This document shows, in pieces, positions 1 through 7,489 of a stretch of DNA of 50,565 bases. Numbering within the stretch: position 1 is the first letter of the stretch; every line of letters begins with the position of its first letter. This DNA comes from an uncultured Lachnospiraceae bacterium. GTDB lineage: Bacteria; Bacillota; Clostridia; Lachnospirales; Lachnospiraceae. The translations under genes were made by a program, and so were the position numbers. The DNA is taken from assembly GCA_947589155.1 (NCBI GenBank), contig CANQBH010000014.1:1-50565 (forward strand), read 5' to 3'. The notes under the pieces are model-generated. The model was not told the DNA's origin. It ran no database searches and saw only the letters and a program-made list of their open reading frames with translations.

Positions 1-25
1 GTGAGCGCGCAGAAAAGGAGAGGCG

Positions 26-352
26 ATGAGACGAAGGAATCGCAGGATGAAAGAAAAGAGAAAGCCGTTTTCACCGGTCTCCCTTGGCGCTGCCGTTACG
101 GGGCTGGCGGGTCTTGCGCTGTTCTTCGCGTTTCTCGCGTTTTCGGCAAGCCGTCAGGGCGCGGCCGGAAGGACGGAGGGCGCGCTGGCGTTTCTTGGTA
201 TGCTGGCGGTATTTTTCGCGCTGTTCCGCGGCCTGTCGGAGCGGCGGAATGAAAATTTTGACGCGCTGATGCGCTGGTGCGGCGTGATCCTGCCCGCGGC
301 GGCGGCAGCGTGCTTTGCGACGGTATATCTATTGGGAGCCATTATCGGCTGA
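26..352 (+). CDS. Small three-helix membrane protein, unknown function
   Basis: This 108-residue protein has a basic N-terminus followed by about three hydrophobic segments (roughly residues 18-42, 53-70 and 84-107). It is therefore probably an integral membrane protein with short loops. An AGGAG-type ribosome binding site lies just upstream of the chosen ATG. It ends 15 bp before the aminopeptidase gene and is probably the promoter-proximal visible member of the same operon; anything further upstream lies outside the window. The size and topology recall the DUF6142-type small membrane proteins of Lachnospiraceae, but that is from memory and not secure. No catalytic motif is visible, so no function is assigned. 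Confidence 0.7.
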   Translation: MRRRNRRMKEKRKPFSPVSLGAAVTGLAGLALFFAFLAFSASRQGAAGRTEGALAFLGMLAVFFALFRGLSERRNENFDALMRWCGVILPAAAAACFATVYLLGAIIG

Positions 353-367
353 CAGAAAGGAAGGACT

Positions 368-2485
368 ATGGCGGATCAGGAAAAGATCGCGGAACTGTAT
401 GACGAGCGCTATCAGCTGATGATCGGGAAGATCACGGAACTCTCTCAGGAGAGCGGGCTGCCGGGCGCCTACGGCGAATATATGAAAGAGGCGGCGGGCT
501 TTATCCGTCAGGCCATGGAGACGTATGAACTGTGCAGCAGCCGTTTCCTCATCAATTCTTCGGAGGAGGAGTTAAAAAAACGGCACGACCGCCTGTACGG
601 ACGGCTGGACGAGGCAAGGTATGAGGAGAGTTTCCTAAATCCGGCCTATGCCAAAAGACGGCTCGGAAAGAAACTTGGCGGCGAACTCTGCGCCCTGTAT
701 GCCGATCTCCTCTCGCTGATTCCGGCGGCTTACGAACTGCGCATGGATCTGCTCTGTATCTGGAGCGAACTGACGGTGGAACTGTTCTGTCTGCTGGAAG
801 AAGGCGTGCGGGAACATACGCTGGACGAAGCGGGCCCGACGGAGGAACTGGCGCAGGAAGTAAAGAGCGCGCTGGTCTCCTTCTATCACGACGATCTGGA
901 ACTCTTTGTCACGGATCAGGTCGCGGGAATGGTCACGACGGAGGAGGACTTCCTCTATAACATGGTGATGTTTTCCGACCTGTCGGACGACCGCTATCTC
1001 TATCAGTACGGCTCCTGTATCGGGCGCAATGAGATCGGCATGGCGGGGTATCTGCGGACGGTGCCGCAGGAGGAGATCGATTCCATCGCCCGCGTCTATA
1101 CGGAAGGTTTCGCCAGAGGCTTCGAGGTCATGGGAAAGGATCTCTCCCGCAAAAAGACGGTGAGCATTCATGCGCCGATCGGCATGGAGCGCGTGGTGCG
1201 CGCGGCCATCGGACAGTTTAAGGAGATGGGGCTCCATGTGATCCTGCAGAGGGAACGCACGACGTCTCTGACGGGACGCGGAGGACGCCAGAGCGGGATC
1301 TATTCTTCTTCCGTGAACCCGCAGTTTTTGTTTGACCACCGCGAGGATAAGGCGTGCTATCTGACGAAGGCCTATGCCAAACGGCGGCTGGAAGCGGCCG
1401 AAGCCGCGTTTGAGACCTATAAAAAAGAAGCTTCCCTTTACAGCGGCCCGGCCCTGATCGAGGTCTTCGGCGAGGAGCCGTTTGAGCCGGAGATGAAGCC
1501 GGAAGCCCTGCGGCTGAGTAAAAGCCAGAACGCGCTGCATCTGCGCACGGTCGCCGGTGAGAGCGAGATACAAAACCGCTTCGTTCCGGGAAAGGAAACG
1601 GGCTTTACGATCATCGCCTTTCCGCTGCCGTCCATCGGGGAACGCTTTCAGGAGATCTTCGAGAAAACGGTAGAGATCAACGCGCTGGATTATCAGAAAT
1701 ATCAGGCGATGCAGCAGCGTATCATCGACACGCTGGACGAGGGCTGCGCCGTCAGGATCACGGGACGCGGCAAAAACCGCACCGATTTGACCGTTGCGCT
1801 GCATAGGCTTTTGGATCCCGCGCACCAGACGAATTTTGAAAACTGCGTGGCGGATGTAAATATCCCGCTGGGCGAAGTCTTCACGTCGCCGGTGCTTGAG
1901 GGCACGAACGGCCTGCTCCATGTGAGCGGCGTCTATCTCAAGGGCAACGCCGACGTCTTTTACCGCGATCTTACGCTGGAATTTACCGACGGCATGGTGA
2001 CGGACTACGGATGCGCCAACTTTGAGGACGCCGAAAAAGGGCGGCAACTGATCTTTGAGAACATCCTCAACCGCCACGCGTCGCTGCCGATGGGCGAGTT
2101 CGCGATCGGAACGAATACGACGGCGTATAAGACGGCGCTGGAATACGGGATCATGGACAAACTGCCGATCCTGATCGCCGAAAAGACGGGGCCGCATTTT
2201 GCGGTCGGCGACACCTGTTATTCCTACGAGGAAGACGAGCCGATGTATAATCCGGACGGCAAGGAAGTCATCGCGAGGGACAACAGCATTTCCGCGCTGC
2301 GGAAGGAAGACGAGTCGAAGGCGTACTTCCACTGCCACACGGACATCACGATCCCGTACCATGAACTCGGCGACATCACCGTGCTTTGCAGCGACGGAAG
2401 GGAACTGCCGGTGATCCGCGGCGGAAGGTTCGTGGTGCCGGGTACGGAAGAACTGAACGATCCTTTGGACGATCGTCTTTCATAA
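368..2485 (+). CDS. M29-like aminopeptidase with long N-terminal extension
   Basis: This 705-residue cytoplasmic protein has a C-terminal half that resembles M29 (AmpS/AmpT-type) metallo-aminopeptidases. Recognisable pieces are an LEGTNGLLHVSG segment, GEFAIGTNTTA, EKTGPHFAVGD and a final HTDITIPYHELGDITV. The Glu and His residues in these pieces are the likely ligands of the two-metal centre. Such enzymes remove N-terminal residues from peptides. Classical M29 enzymes are about 400 residues long; here about 300 extra, mostly helical residues precede the catalytic part. There is no signal peptide. The start ATG has a GGAAGGA site upstream. The gene lies 21 bp before purE, so it is probably co-transcribed with the purine genes, although no functional link is obvious. 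Confidence 0.75.
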   Translation: MADQEKIAELYDERYQLMIGKITELSQESGLPGAYGEYMKEAAGFIRQAMETYELCSSRFLINSSEEELKKRHDRLYGRLDEARYEESFLNPAYAKRRLGKKLGGELCALYADLLSLIPAAYELRMDLLCIWSELTVELFCLLEEGVREHTLDEAGPTEELAQEVKSALVSFYHDDLELFVTDQVAGMVTTEEDFLYNMVMFSDLSDDRYLYQYGSCIGRNEIGMAGYLRTVPQEEIDSIARVYTEGFARGFEVMGKDLSRKKTVSIHAPIGMERVVRAAIGQFKEMGLHVILQRERTTSLTGRGGRQSGIYSSSVNPQFLFDHREDKACYLTKAYAKRRLEAAEAAFETYKKEASLYSGPALIEVFGEEPFEPEMKPEALRLSKSQNALHLRTVAGESEIQNRFVPGKETGFTIIAFPLPSIGERFQEIFEKTVEINALDYQKYQAMQQRIIDTLDEGCAVRITGRGKNRTDLTVALHRLLDPAHQTNFENCVADVNIPLGEVFTSPVLEGTNGLLHVSGVYLKGNADVFYRDLTLEFTDGMVTDYGCANFEDAEKGRQLIFENILNRHASLPMGEFAIGTNTTAYKTALEYGIMDKLPILIAEKTGPHFAVGDTCYSYEEDEPMYNPDGKEVIARDNSISALRKEDESKAYFHCHTDITIPYHELGDITVLCSDGRELPVIRGGRFVVPGTEELNDPLDDRLS

Positions 2486-2506
2486 AACAAAAAAAGGAGA
2501 AACGAT

Positions 2507-3019
2507 ATGGCTGATGTAGGTATTGTAATGGGAAGCGACTCTGATATGCCGGTCATGGCGAAGGCTGCGGAACTGCTTGAGGAACTGGGCGTCTCTTATG
2601 AGATGCGGATCATTTCGGCGCACAGGGAGCCGGACGTCTTTTTTGACTATGCCAAGAGTGCGGAAGAAAGAGGGCTGAAGGTCATCATCGCGGGCGCGGG
2701 CAAAGCGGCGCATCTGCCGGGGATGTGCGCGGCGCTCTTTCCGCTGCCGGTCATTGGGATCCCGATGAAGACCTCGGATCTCGGCGGCGTGGATTCTCTG
2801 TATTCCATCGTGCAGATGCCGAGCGGCATTCCGGTGGCGACGGTGGCGATCAACGGCGGAGCGAACGCGGCGATCCTCGCGGCGAAGATCCTCGCGGTCT
2901 CGGACGAGGCGCTTCGGGAAAGGGTCAAAGCCTACGGCGCGCGGCTGAAAGAACAGGTCGTGGAAAAAGACGAAACGCTGCGGGACAAGGGCTACCGGGC
3001 ATTTTTGCCAAAACAGTAG
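2507..3019 (+). CDS. purE: N5-carboxyaminoimidazole ribonucleotide mutase
   Basis: PurE class I converts N5-CAIR to CAIR in purine synthesis and acts as a cytosolic octamer. The 170-residue length is normal for the family. The diagnostic motifs are present: GSDSD near residues 9-13, SAHREPD with His39 and Arg40, and AGKAAHLPGM. An AAGGAG site sits 8 bp before the ATG. The gene opens a purE-purM-purN-purD block with gaps of about 10-15 bp. No purK is visible. The N5-CAIR mutase name follows the class I sequence type; direct carboxylation of AIR belongs to class II enzymes. Confidence 0.95.
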   Translation: MADVGIVMGSDSDMPVMAKAAELLEELGVSYEMRIISAHREPDVFFDYAKSAEERGLKVIIAGAGKAAHLPGMCAALFPLPVIGIPMKTSDLGGVDSLYSIVQMPSGIPVATVAINGGANAAILAAKILAVSDEALRERVKAYGARLKEQVVEKDETLRDKGYRAFLPKQ

Positions 3020-3028
3020 GAGGAAACT

Positions 3029-4054
3029 ATGGATTATAAAAAAGCGGGAGTGGATATCGAAGCGGGCTATCGGTCCGTGGAACTGATGAAGGCGTCGGTA
3101 CAGACGACGATGCGGCCGGAAGTGCTGGGCGGTCTGGGCGGATTTTCCGGCGCGTTTTCCCTGTCGAACATCAGGCAGATGGAAGATCCGGTGCTGCTGT
3201 CCGGCACGGACGGCTGCGGCACGAAGGTCAAACTGGCGTTTCTTTTGGACCGGCATGATACGATCGGGATCGACGCGGTCGCGATGTGCGTCAATGACGT
3301 GGCGTGCGCGGGCGGCGAGCCGCTGTTCTTTTTGGACTACATCGCCTGCGGCAAAAATTATCCGGAGAAGATCGCTTCCATCGTCAGCGGCGTGGCGGAG
3401 GGCTGCCGTCAGGCGGGCTGCGCGCTGATCGGCGGCGAGACCGCGGAGCATCCGGGCCTGATGCCCGAAGACGAATACGATCTTGCCGGATTTGCGGTCG
3501 GTGTGGCGGACCGCAAGGATCTCATCACAGGAGAAAGCCTGCGCGACGGCGACGTGCTGATCGGCATGGCGAGCACCGGCGTACATTCCAACGGCTTTTC
3601 GCTTGTGCGCAGCGTGTTTCCGATGGAGGAAAAGACGCTCGGGCAGTATCATGAGGATCTCGGCGCGACGCTGGGCGAGGCGCTGCTGACGCCGACAAGG
3701 ATCTATGTGGGCGCGCTCAAAGCACTGAAGGAGGCGGGCGTGACGGTAAAGGCGTGCAGCCATATCACGGGCGGCGGATTTTATGAAAACGTTCCGCGGA
3801 TGCTGCCGGAAGGTCGTCATGCTTTGATCGAAAAGTCGTCTTATCCTCTGCCGCCGATCTTTGAGATGATCCGGCGCGCGGGCGATATCGAAGAAGAGAT
3901 GATGTACGGCACGTTCAACATGGGGATCGGCATGGTCATCGCCGTCGATCCGCAGGACTGCGACGCGGCGCAGCGCGCCATCCGTTCCGCGGGCGACGTG
4001 CCTTACCTCCTGGGACGGATCGTCGACGGGGAAAAAGGCGTTACGCTGGAATAG
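3029..4054 (+). CDS. purM: Phosphoribosylformylglycinamidine cyclo-ligase (AIR synthetase)
   Basis: PurM closes the imidazole ring of FGAM with ATP to give AIR, the fifth step of purine synthesis. The 341-residue protein shows the family N-terminus (YKKAGVDIEAG), the GTDGCGTKVKLA loop, the CVNDVACAGGEPLFFLDY segment and the HSNGFSLVR and HITGGGFYENVPR motifs in the expected order. It starts with a strong AGGAGG site 10 bp after purE and is followed 15 bp later by purN, so it is a mid-operon gene. Nothing appears missing or truncated. Confidence 0.95.
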   Translation: MDYKKAGVDIEAGYRSVELMKASVQTTMRPEVLGGLGGFSGAFSLSNIRQMEDPVLLSGTDGCGTKVKLAFLLDRHDTIGIDAVAMCVNDVACAGGEPLFFLDYIACGKNYPEKIASIVSGVAEGCRQAGCALIGGETAEHPGLMPEDEYDLAGFAVGVADRKDLITGESLRDGDVLIGMASTGVHSNGFSLVRSVFPMEEKTLGQYHEDLGATLGEALLTPTRIYVGALKALKEAGVTVKACSHITGGGFYENVPRMLPEGRHALIEKSSYPLPPIFEMIRRAGDIEEEMMYGTFNMGIGMVIAVDPQDCDAAQRAIRSAGDVPYLLGRIVDGEKGVTLE

Positions 4055-4069
4055 GACAGAGGTGAGAGT

Positions 4070-4705
4070 ATGTTAAGGATTGCGGTTTTGGTTTCCGGCG
4101 GCGGGACAAACTTGCAGGCGATCTTGGACGCGGTCGACGAAGGCCGGATAAGAAACGCCGAAGTTTCCGTCGTGATCAGCAATAACCCGGGCGCTTACGC
4201 GCTCAAACGCGCCGAAAAGAAAGGGATCGAAGCGGTTTGTATCTCGCCGAAGGAATATGCCTCACGCGAGGATTTTAATGAAGCGTTTCTTGCAAAATTG
4301 AACGGTTACGCGGTCGATCTGGTGGTGCTGGCGGGATTTCTCGTGGTGCTGCCGGAGAAGATGGTCCGGCAGTATGCGAATCGGATCATCAACATCCACC
4401 CGTCGCTGATCCCTTCGTTCTGCGGCAAAGGCTTCTACGGGCTGCGCGTGCATGAAAAAGCGCTGGAGAGGGGCGTCCGTATCACGGGCGCGACCGTGCA
4501 TTTTGTGGACGAGGGCACGGACACCGGGCCGATCCTGCTGCAGAAGGCGGTGGCGGTCGCGCCGGACGACACGCCGGAGATCCTGCAGAGGCGGGTCATG
4601 GAAGAAGCGGAATGGAAGATCCTGCCGGAGGCGATCGATCTGATTGCGGCGGGGCGCGTGCGCCTTGAGGACGGCAGGGTGAGGATCATACAGGAAGAAC
4701 GATAG
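4070..4705 (+). CDS. purN: Phosphoribosylglycinamide formyltransferase
   Basis: PurN transfers a formyl group from 10-formyltetrahydrofolate to GAR. The 211-residue protein has the N-terminal VLVSGGGTNLQAILDA phosphate-binding segment, the NIHPSLIPSF motif that carries the catalytic Asn and His, and GATVHFVDEGTDTGPIL with the catalytic Asp. These are the standard PurN signatures and the length is normal. A GAGGTGAG site precedes the ATG. It lies between purM and purD with gaps of about 12-15 bp, consistent with one transcript. Confidence 0.95.
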   Translation: MLRIAVLVSGGGTNLQAILDAVDEGRIRNAEVSVVISNNPGAYALKRAEKKGIEAVCISPKEYASREDFNEAFLAKLNGYAVDLVVLAGFLVVLPEKMVRQYANRIINIHPSLIPSFCGKGFYGLRVHEKALERGVRITGATVHFVDEGTDTGPILLQKAVAVAPDDTPEILQRRVMEEAEWKILPEAIDLIAAGRVRLEDGRVRIIQEER

Positions 4706-4717
4706 GAGAAAAAGCAG

Positions 4718-5986
4718 ATGAAGATTTTGGTTGTAGGGAGCGGCGGACGCGAACACGCGATCTGCATGGCGGTTTCAAAGAGCAGCCGCGCGGAGAAGAT
4801 CTACTGCGCGCCGGGGAACGCCGGAATCGCCGCGATCGCGGAGTGCGTCGCGATCTCCGCGATGGAATTTGACAAACTGGCGGACTTCGCCGAGGAACAT
4901 GGGATCGGCCTGACGATCGTAGGCATGGACGACCCGCTGGTGGGCGGTATCGTGGACGTTTTCGAGGCGCGCGGCCTGCGGATCTTCGGCCCGCGCAAAA
5001 ACGCCGCGATCCTCGAAGGCAGCAAGGCGTTTTCCAAAGACCTGATGAAAAAATACGGCATCCCGACGGCGGCGTATGAGACGTTTACGGATCCGCAGGA
5101 GGCGCTGGCCTATCTTCGGACGGCGAAGATGCCGGTCGTCCTGAAAGCGGACGGGCTGGCGCTTGGCAAAGGCGTGCTGATCTGCCGGACGCTTGCCGAG
5201 GCCGAGGACGGCGTGAAGACGATCATGCAGGACCGCAAGTTCGGCGACGCGGGAAAGACGATGGTGATCGAGGAATTTATGACGGGACGCGAGGTGTCGG
5301 TGCTGTCCTTTGTGGACGGCAGGACGATCCGGATCATGAGCAGCGCGCAGGATCACAAGCGCGCCGGAGACGGCGATACCGGACTGAATACCGGCGGCAT
5401 GGGCACGTTTTCGCCGAGCCCGTTTTACACGCCGGAAGTGGATGCCTATTGCAGGGCGCATATCTATCAGGCGACCGTGGACGCGATGGCGGCGGAAGGC
5501 AGGGAGTTCAAGGGCGTGATCTTCTTCGGGCTGATGCTGACGGAGGACGGGCCGAAGGTGCTCGAATACAACGCGCGATTCGGCGACCCGGAGGCGCAGG
5601 TCGTGCTGCCGCGCATGAAAAACGACATCCTCGACGTGATGGAAGCGTGCGTGGACGGCACGCTGGATCAGATGACGCTCTCCTTTGAGGACAACGCGGC
5701 GGTCTGCGTGGTGCTGGCGTCCGCGGGCTATCCGGTCTCCTATGAAAAGGGATTTGAGATCCGCGGGCTCGACCGTTTTGATCAGGAAAGCACGTTCTGT
5801 TTCCATGCGGGAACGGCGTTTAAGGACGGAAGAATCGTGACGAACGGCGGACGGGTGCTCGGGATCACCGCGAAGGGCGGCGATCTGAAAGAGGCGAGAA
5901 AAAAAGCCTACGAAGCGGCCGGATGGGTGGACTTTGAAGGCAAGTATATGCGCCGCGACATCGGCAGGGCGATCGACGAGGCATAA
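4718..5986 (+). CDS. purD: Phosphoribosylamine--glycine ligase (GAR synthetase)
   Basis: PurD ligates glycine to phosphoribosylamine with ATP. The 422-residue ATP-grasp protein begins with MKILVVGSGGREHAI, and shows VLKADGLALGKGV, the SSAQDHKRAGDGDTGLNTGG stretch and EYNARFGDPEAQV, which carries metal ligands. Length and domain order are typical. It is the last gene of the purE-M-N-D block and is followed immediately by a rho-independent terminator. purF, purL, purC and purH are not in this window, so the pathway is only partly encoded here. Confidence 0.95.
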   Translation: MKILVVGSGGREHAICMAVSKSSRAEKIYCAPGNAGIAAIAECVAISAMEFDKLADFAEEHGIGLTIVGMDDPLVGGIVDVFEARGLRIFGPRKNAAILEGSKAFSKDLMKKYGIPTAAYETFTDPQEALAYLRTAKMPVVLKADGLALGKGVLICRTLAEAEDGVKTIMQDRKFGDAGKTMVIEEFMTGREVSVLSFVDGRTIRIMSSAQDHKRAGDGDTGLNTGGMGTFSPSPFYTPEVDAYCRAHIYQATVDAMAAEGREFKGVIFFGLMLTEDGPKVLEYNARFGDPEAQVVLPRMKNDILDVMEACVDGTLDQMTLSFEDNAAVCVVLASAGYPVSYEKGFEIRGLDRFDQESTFCFHAGTAFKDGRIVTNGGRVLGITAKGGDLKEARKKAYEAAGWVDFEGKYMRRDIGRAIDEA

Positions 5987-6039
5987 AAAAGACGGCAGGC
6001 GGGGCAGTCCATACGGATGTCCCGTCCGCCGTCTTTTTT
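5985..6039. terminator. Bidirectional rho-independent terminator between purD and DUF4250 gene
   Basis: The stem is flanked by an A-run on the left and a T-run on the right: AAAAAAGACGGC pairs with GCCGTCTTTTTT, extended by GGCGGG-type pairs with one mismatch and one G-U. The loop is about 15 nt. The symmetric A/T tails let it stop purD transcription on the + strand and the convergent gene on the - strand. Confidence 0.85.
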
Positions 6040-6051
6040 CATGTAAAAAAC

Positions 6052-6228
6052 TCAGCGGAACTGATTGGCGTCTTTGTCGTATTCGTATTCGATACGGGAA
6101 AGGGCGCGCGTGACGTATTCCTTGTCGACGTCTTCCGTGCGGCAGAACTCATCCAGCGTCGCATAGCGGTCGCGCAGGTTCGTGTTCACAACGCTGAGCA
6201 TCATCATGGGATCCTGTGGCAGATTCAT
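6052..6228 (-). CDS. DUF4250 domain protein, 58 residues
   Basis: The reverse strand encodes a 58-residue protein beginning MNLPQDPMMMLSVVNTNL and ending IEYEYDKDANQFR. This matches the DUF4250 pattern I know from Clostridia: an MNLP.DPxMLxSxVNTxLRD start, a short helix-turn-helix-like middle with LDEFC, and a Y-YD--xNQF end. The function is unknown; the fold looks like a small helical, possibly DNA-binding, module, which is inference. AAGGAG lies 7-8 bp upstream of the ATG, and a good promoter (TTGGAA-N17-TATGTT) lies 34 bp further. It is transcribed alone, convergent to the purine operon, and shares its terminator. Confidence 0.85.
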   Translation of the reverse strand: MNLPQDPMMMLSVVNTNLRDRYATLDEFCRTEDVDKEYVTRALSRIEYEYDKDANQFR

Positions 6229-6261
6229 AACATCTTCTCCTTACGGCTGAAAGTATTTGGG

Positions 6262-6290
6262 AACATACCCATAGTCTATGCGCCTTCCAA
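6262..6290 (-). promoter_or_regulatory. Sigma-A type promoter for DUF4250 gene
   Basis: On the reverse strand, TTGGAA (6285-6290) and TATGTT (6262-6267) are separated by 17 nt. The -10 box ends 33 nt before the ATG, leaving a short leader that contains the ribosome binding site. Confidence 0.6.
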
Positions 6291-6409
6291 AGAAAGGTGA
6301 GAAAGCGCGTTCCTTATGGAGTCTGCGCACATTTCCGCCGTTTATACTTTTGTATCACAAAAGAAGCGCCGCGGCAAGGAAAAAAGATAAAAATCCCGAA
6401 GGAACCTCT

Positions 6410-6437
6410 TTCAAAAAAGACAAGCCGGTGTTAAAAT
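6410..6437 (+). promoter_or_regulatory. Possible promoter for pta
   Basis: TTTCAA and TAAAAT are separated by 16 nt in an AT-rich patch 54 bp upstream of the pta start. The -35 is poor. The assignment rests mainly on position and local AT-richness. Confidence 0.35.
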
Positions 6438-6491
6438 AAAATTTAGGTGGATCCGGATGAAACGGATCACGGAAAGGAACGGAAAACAGAT

Positions 6492-7481
6492 ATGAGTATG
6501 ACAGGATTTGGACAATTGATCGACATCTTAAAGAAGGACCCGAAAAAGATCGTGTTTACGGAGGGTACAGACGCGCGCATCCTTGAGGCGGCTTCGCGGC
6601 TTTTGGCGTCGAACTTCCTTCACCCGATCCTGATCGGGAACGCGCAGGAGGTCGAAGCGGCGGCCGAGGAATGCGGCTACAATATCCGCGGCGCGGAAGT
6701 GATCGATCCGCTGCATTACGAGCGCATGGAGGAGATGATCGACCTTTTCTGCGAACTCCGCAAGAGCAAGGGTGTGACGCGCGAAGAAGCGAAAAAAACG
6801 CTTGCGCAGGCAAATTATTTTGGCACGATGTTAGTCAAGATGGGAGAGGCCGATTCCCTGCTCGGCGGCGCGACATACTCCACCGCGGATACGGTGCGGC
6901 CCGCCCTGCAGCTGATCAAGACCAAGCCGCAGAACAATATCGTATCGTCCTGCTTTATTCTGGTGCGCCCGTCGGCGACCGGCGAGAACGAGGTGCTGGC
7001 GATGGCGGATTGCGCGATCAACATCAAGCCGACCGAGGACGAACTTGTTGAGATCGCGGGAGAGACGGCGGAGTGCGCAAAACTGTTCGGAATCGATCCG
7101 AAGGTCGCTTTCCTCAGTTATTCCACGCTCGGTTCCGGCAAGGGCGAGGACGTCGATAAGATGCGCAATGCCGCACAGAAGACAAAAGACAAGTATCCGG
7201 GTCTGCCGGTCGAGGGCGAGATCCAGTTTGACGCGGCCGTATCGCCGCGCGTGGCGCGTACCAAGTGCGGGGATTCCGAGGTGGCGGGACACGCGAACAC
7301 CTTTATTTTCCCGGACATCAACGCCGGAAACATCGGCTATAAGATTGCCCAGAGACTTGGTAATTTCGAGGCCTACGGACCGATCCTGCTGGGGCTGAAC
7401 GCTCCGGTCAACGATCTGTCGCGGGGCTGTAACGCCATCGAGGTATATTCCATGGCGATTATTACGGCGGCTCTGGCATAG
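6492..7481 (+). CDS. pta: Phosphate acetyltransferase
   Basis: Pta interconverts acetyl-CoA and acetyl phosphate, the first half of the acetate-forming route that gives ATP in fermenters. The protein of about 329 residues aligns with the short (PTA-domain only) form. It shows KKIVFTEGTDARIL at the N-terminus, the SLLGGATYSTADTVRPALQ segment, LSYSTLGSGKG and the C-terminal FIFPDINAGNIGYK and GCNAIEVY motifs. I chose the ATG at 6492 rather than an in-frame upstream ATG at 6447, because the family N-terminus begins here and a GGAAAGGA-like site precedes it. No ackA follows, unlike the usual pta-ackA pair; instead a hybrid kinase starts 9 bp downstream. Confidence 0.92.
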   Translation: MSMTGFGQLIDILKKDPKKIVFTEGTDARILEAASRLLASNFLHPILIGNAQEVEAAAEECGYNIRGAEVIDPLHYERMEEMIDLFCELRKSKGVTREEAKKTLAQANYFGTMLVKMGEADSLLGGATYSTADTVRPALQLIKTKPQNNIVSSCFILVRPSATGENEVLAMADCAINIKPTEDELVEIAGETAECAKLFGIDPKVAFLSYSTLGSGKGEDVDKMRNAAQKTKDKYPGLPVEGEIQFDAAVSPRVARTKCGDSEVAGHANTFIFPDINAGNIGYKIAQRLGNFEAYGPILLGLNAPVNDLSRGCNAIEVYSMAIITAALA

Positions 7482-7489
7482 GCAGACAT

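Noticed and set aside
635-2362. Long minus-strand open frame of 575 codons opposite the aminopeptidase gene
   Set aside because: It is a mirror of a GC-rich gene: rich in Arg, His and Gln with no family motif and no ribosome binding site, while the + strand encodes a complete protein.
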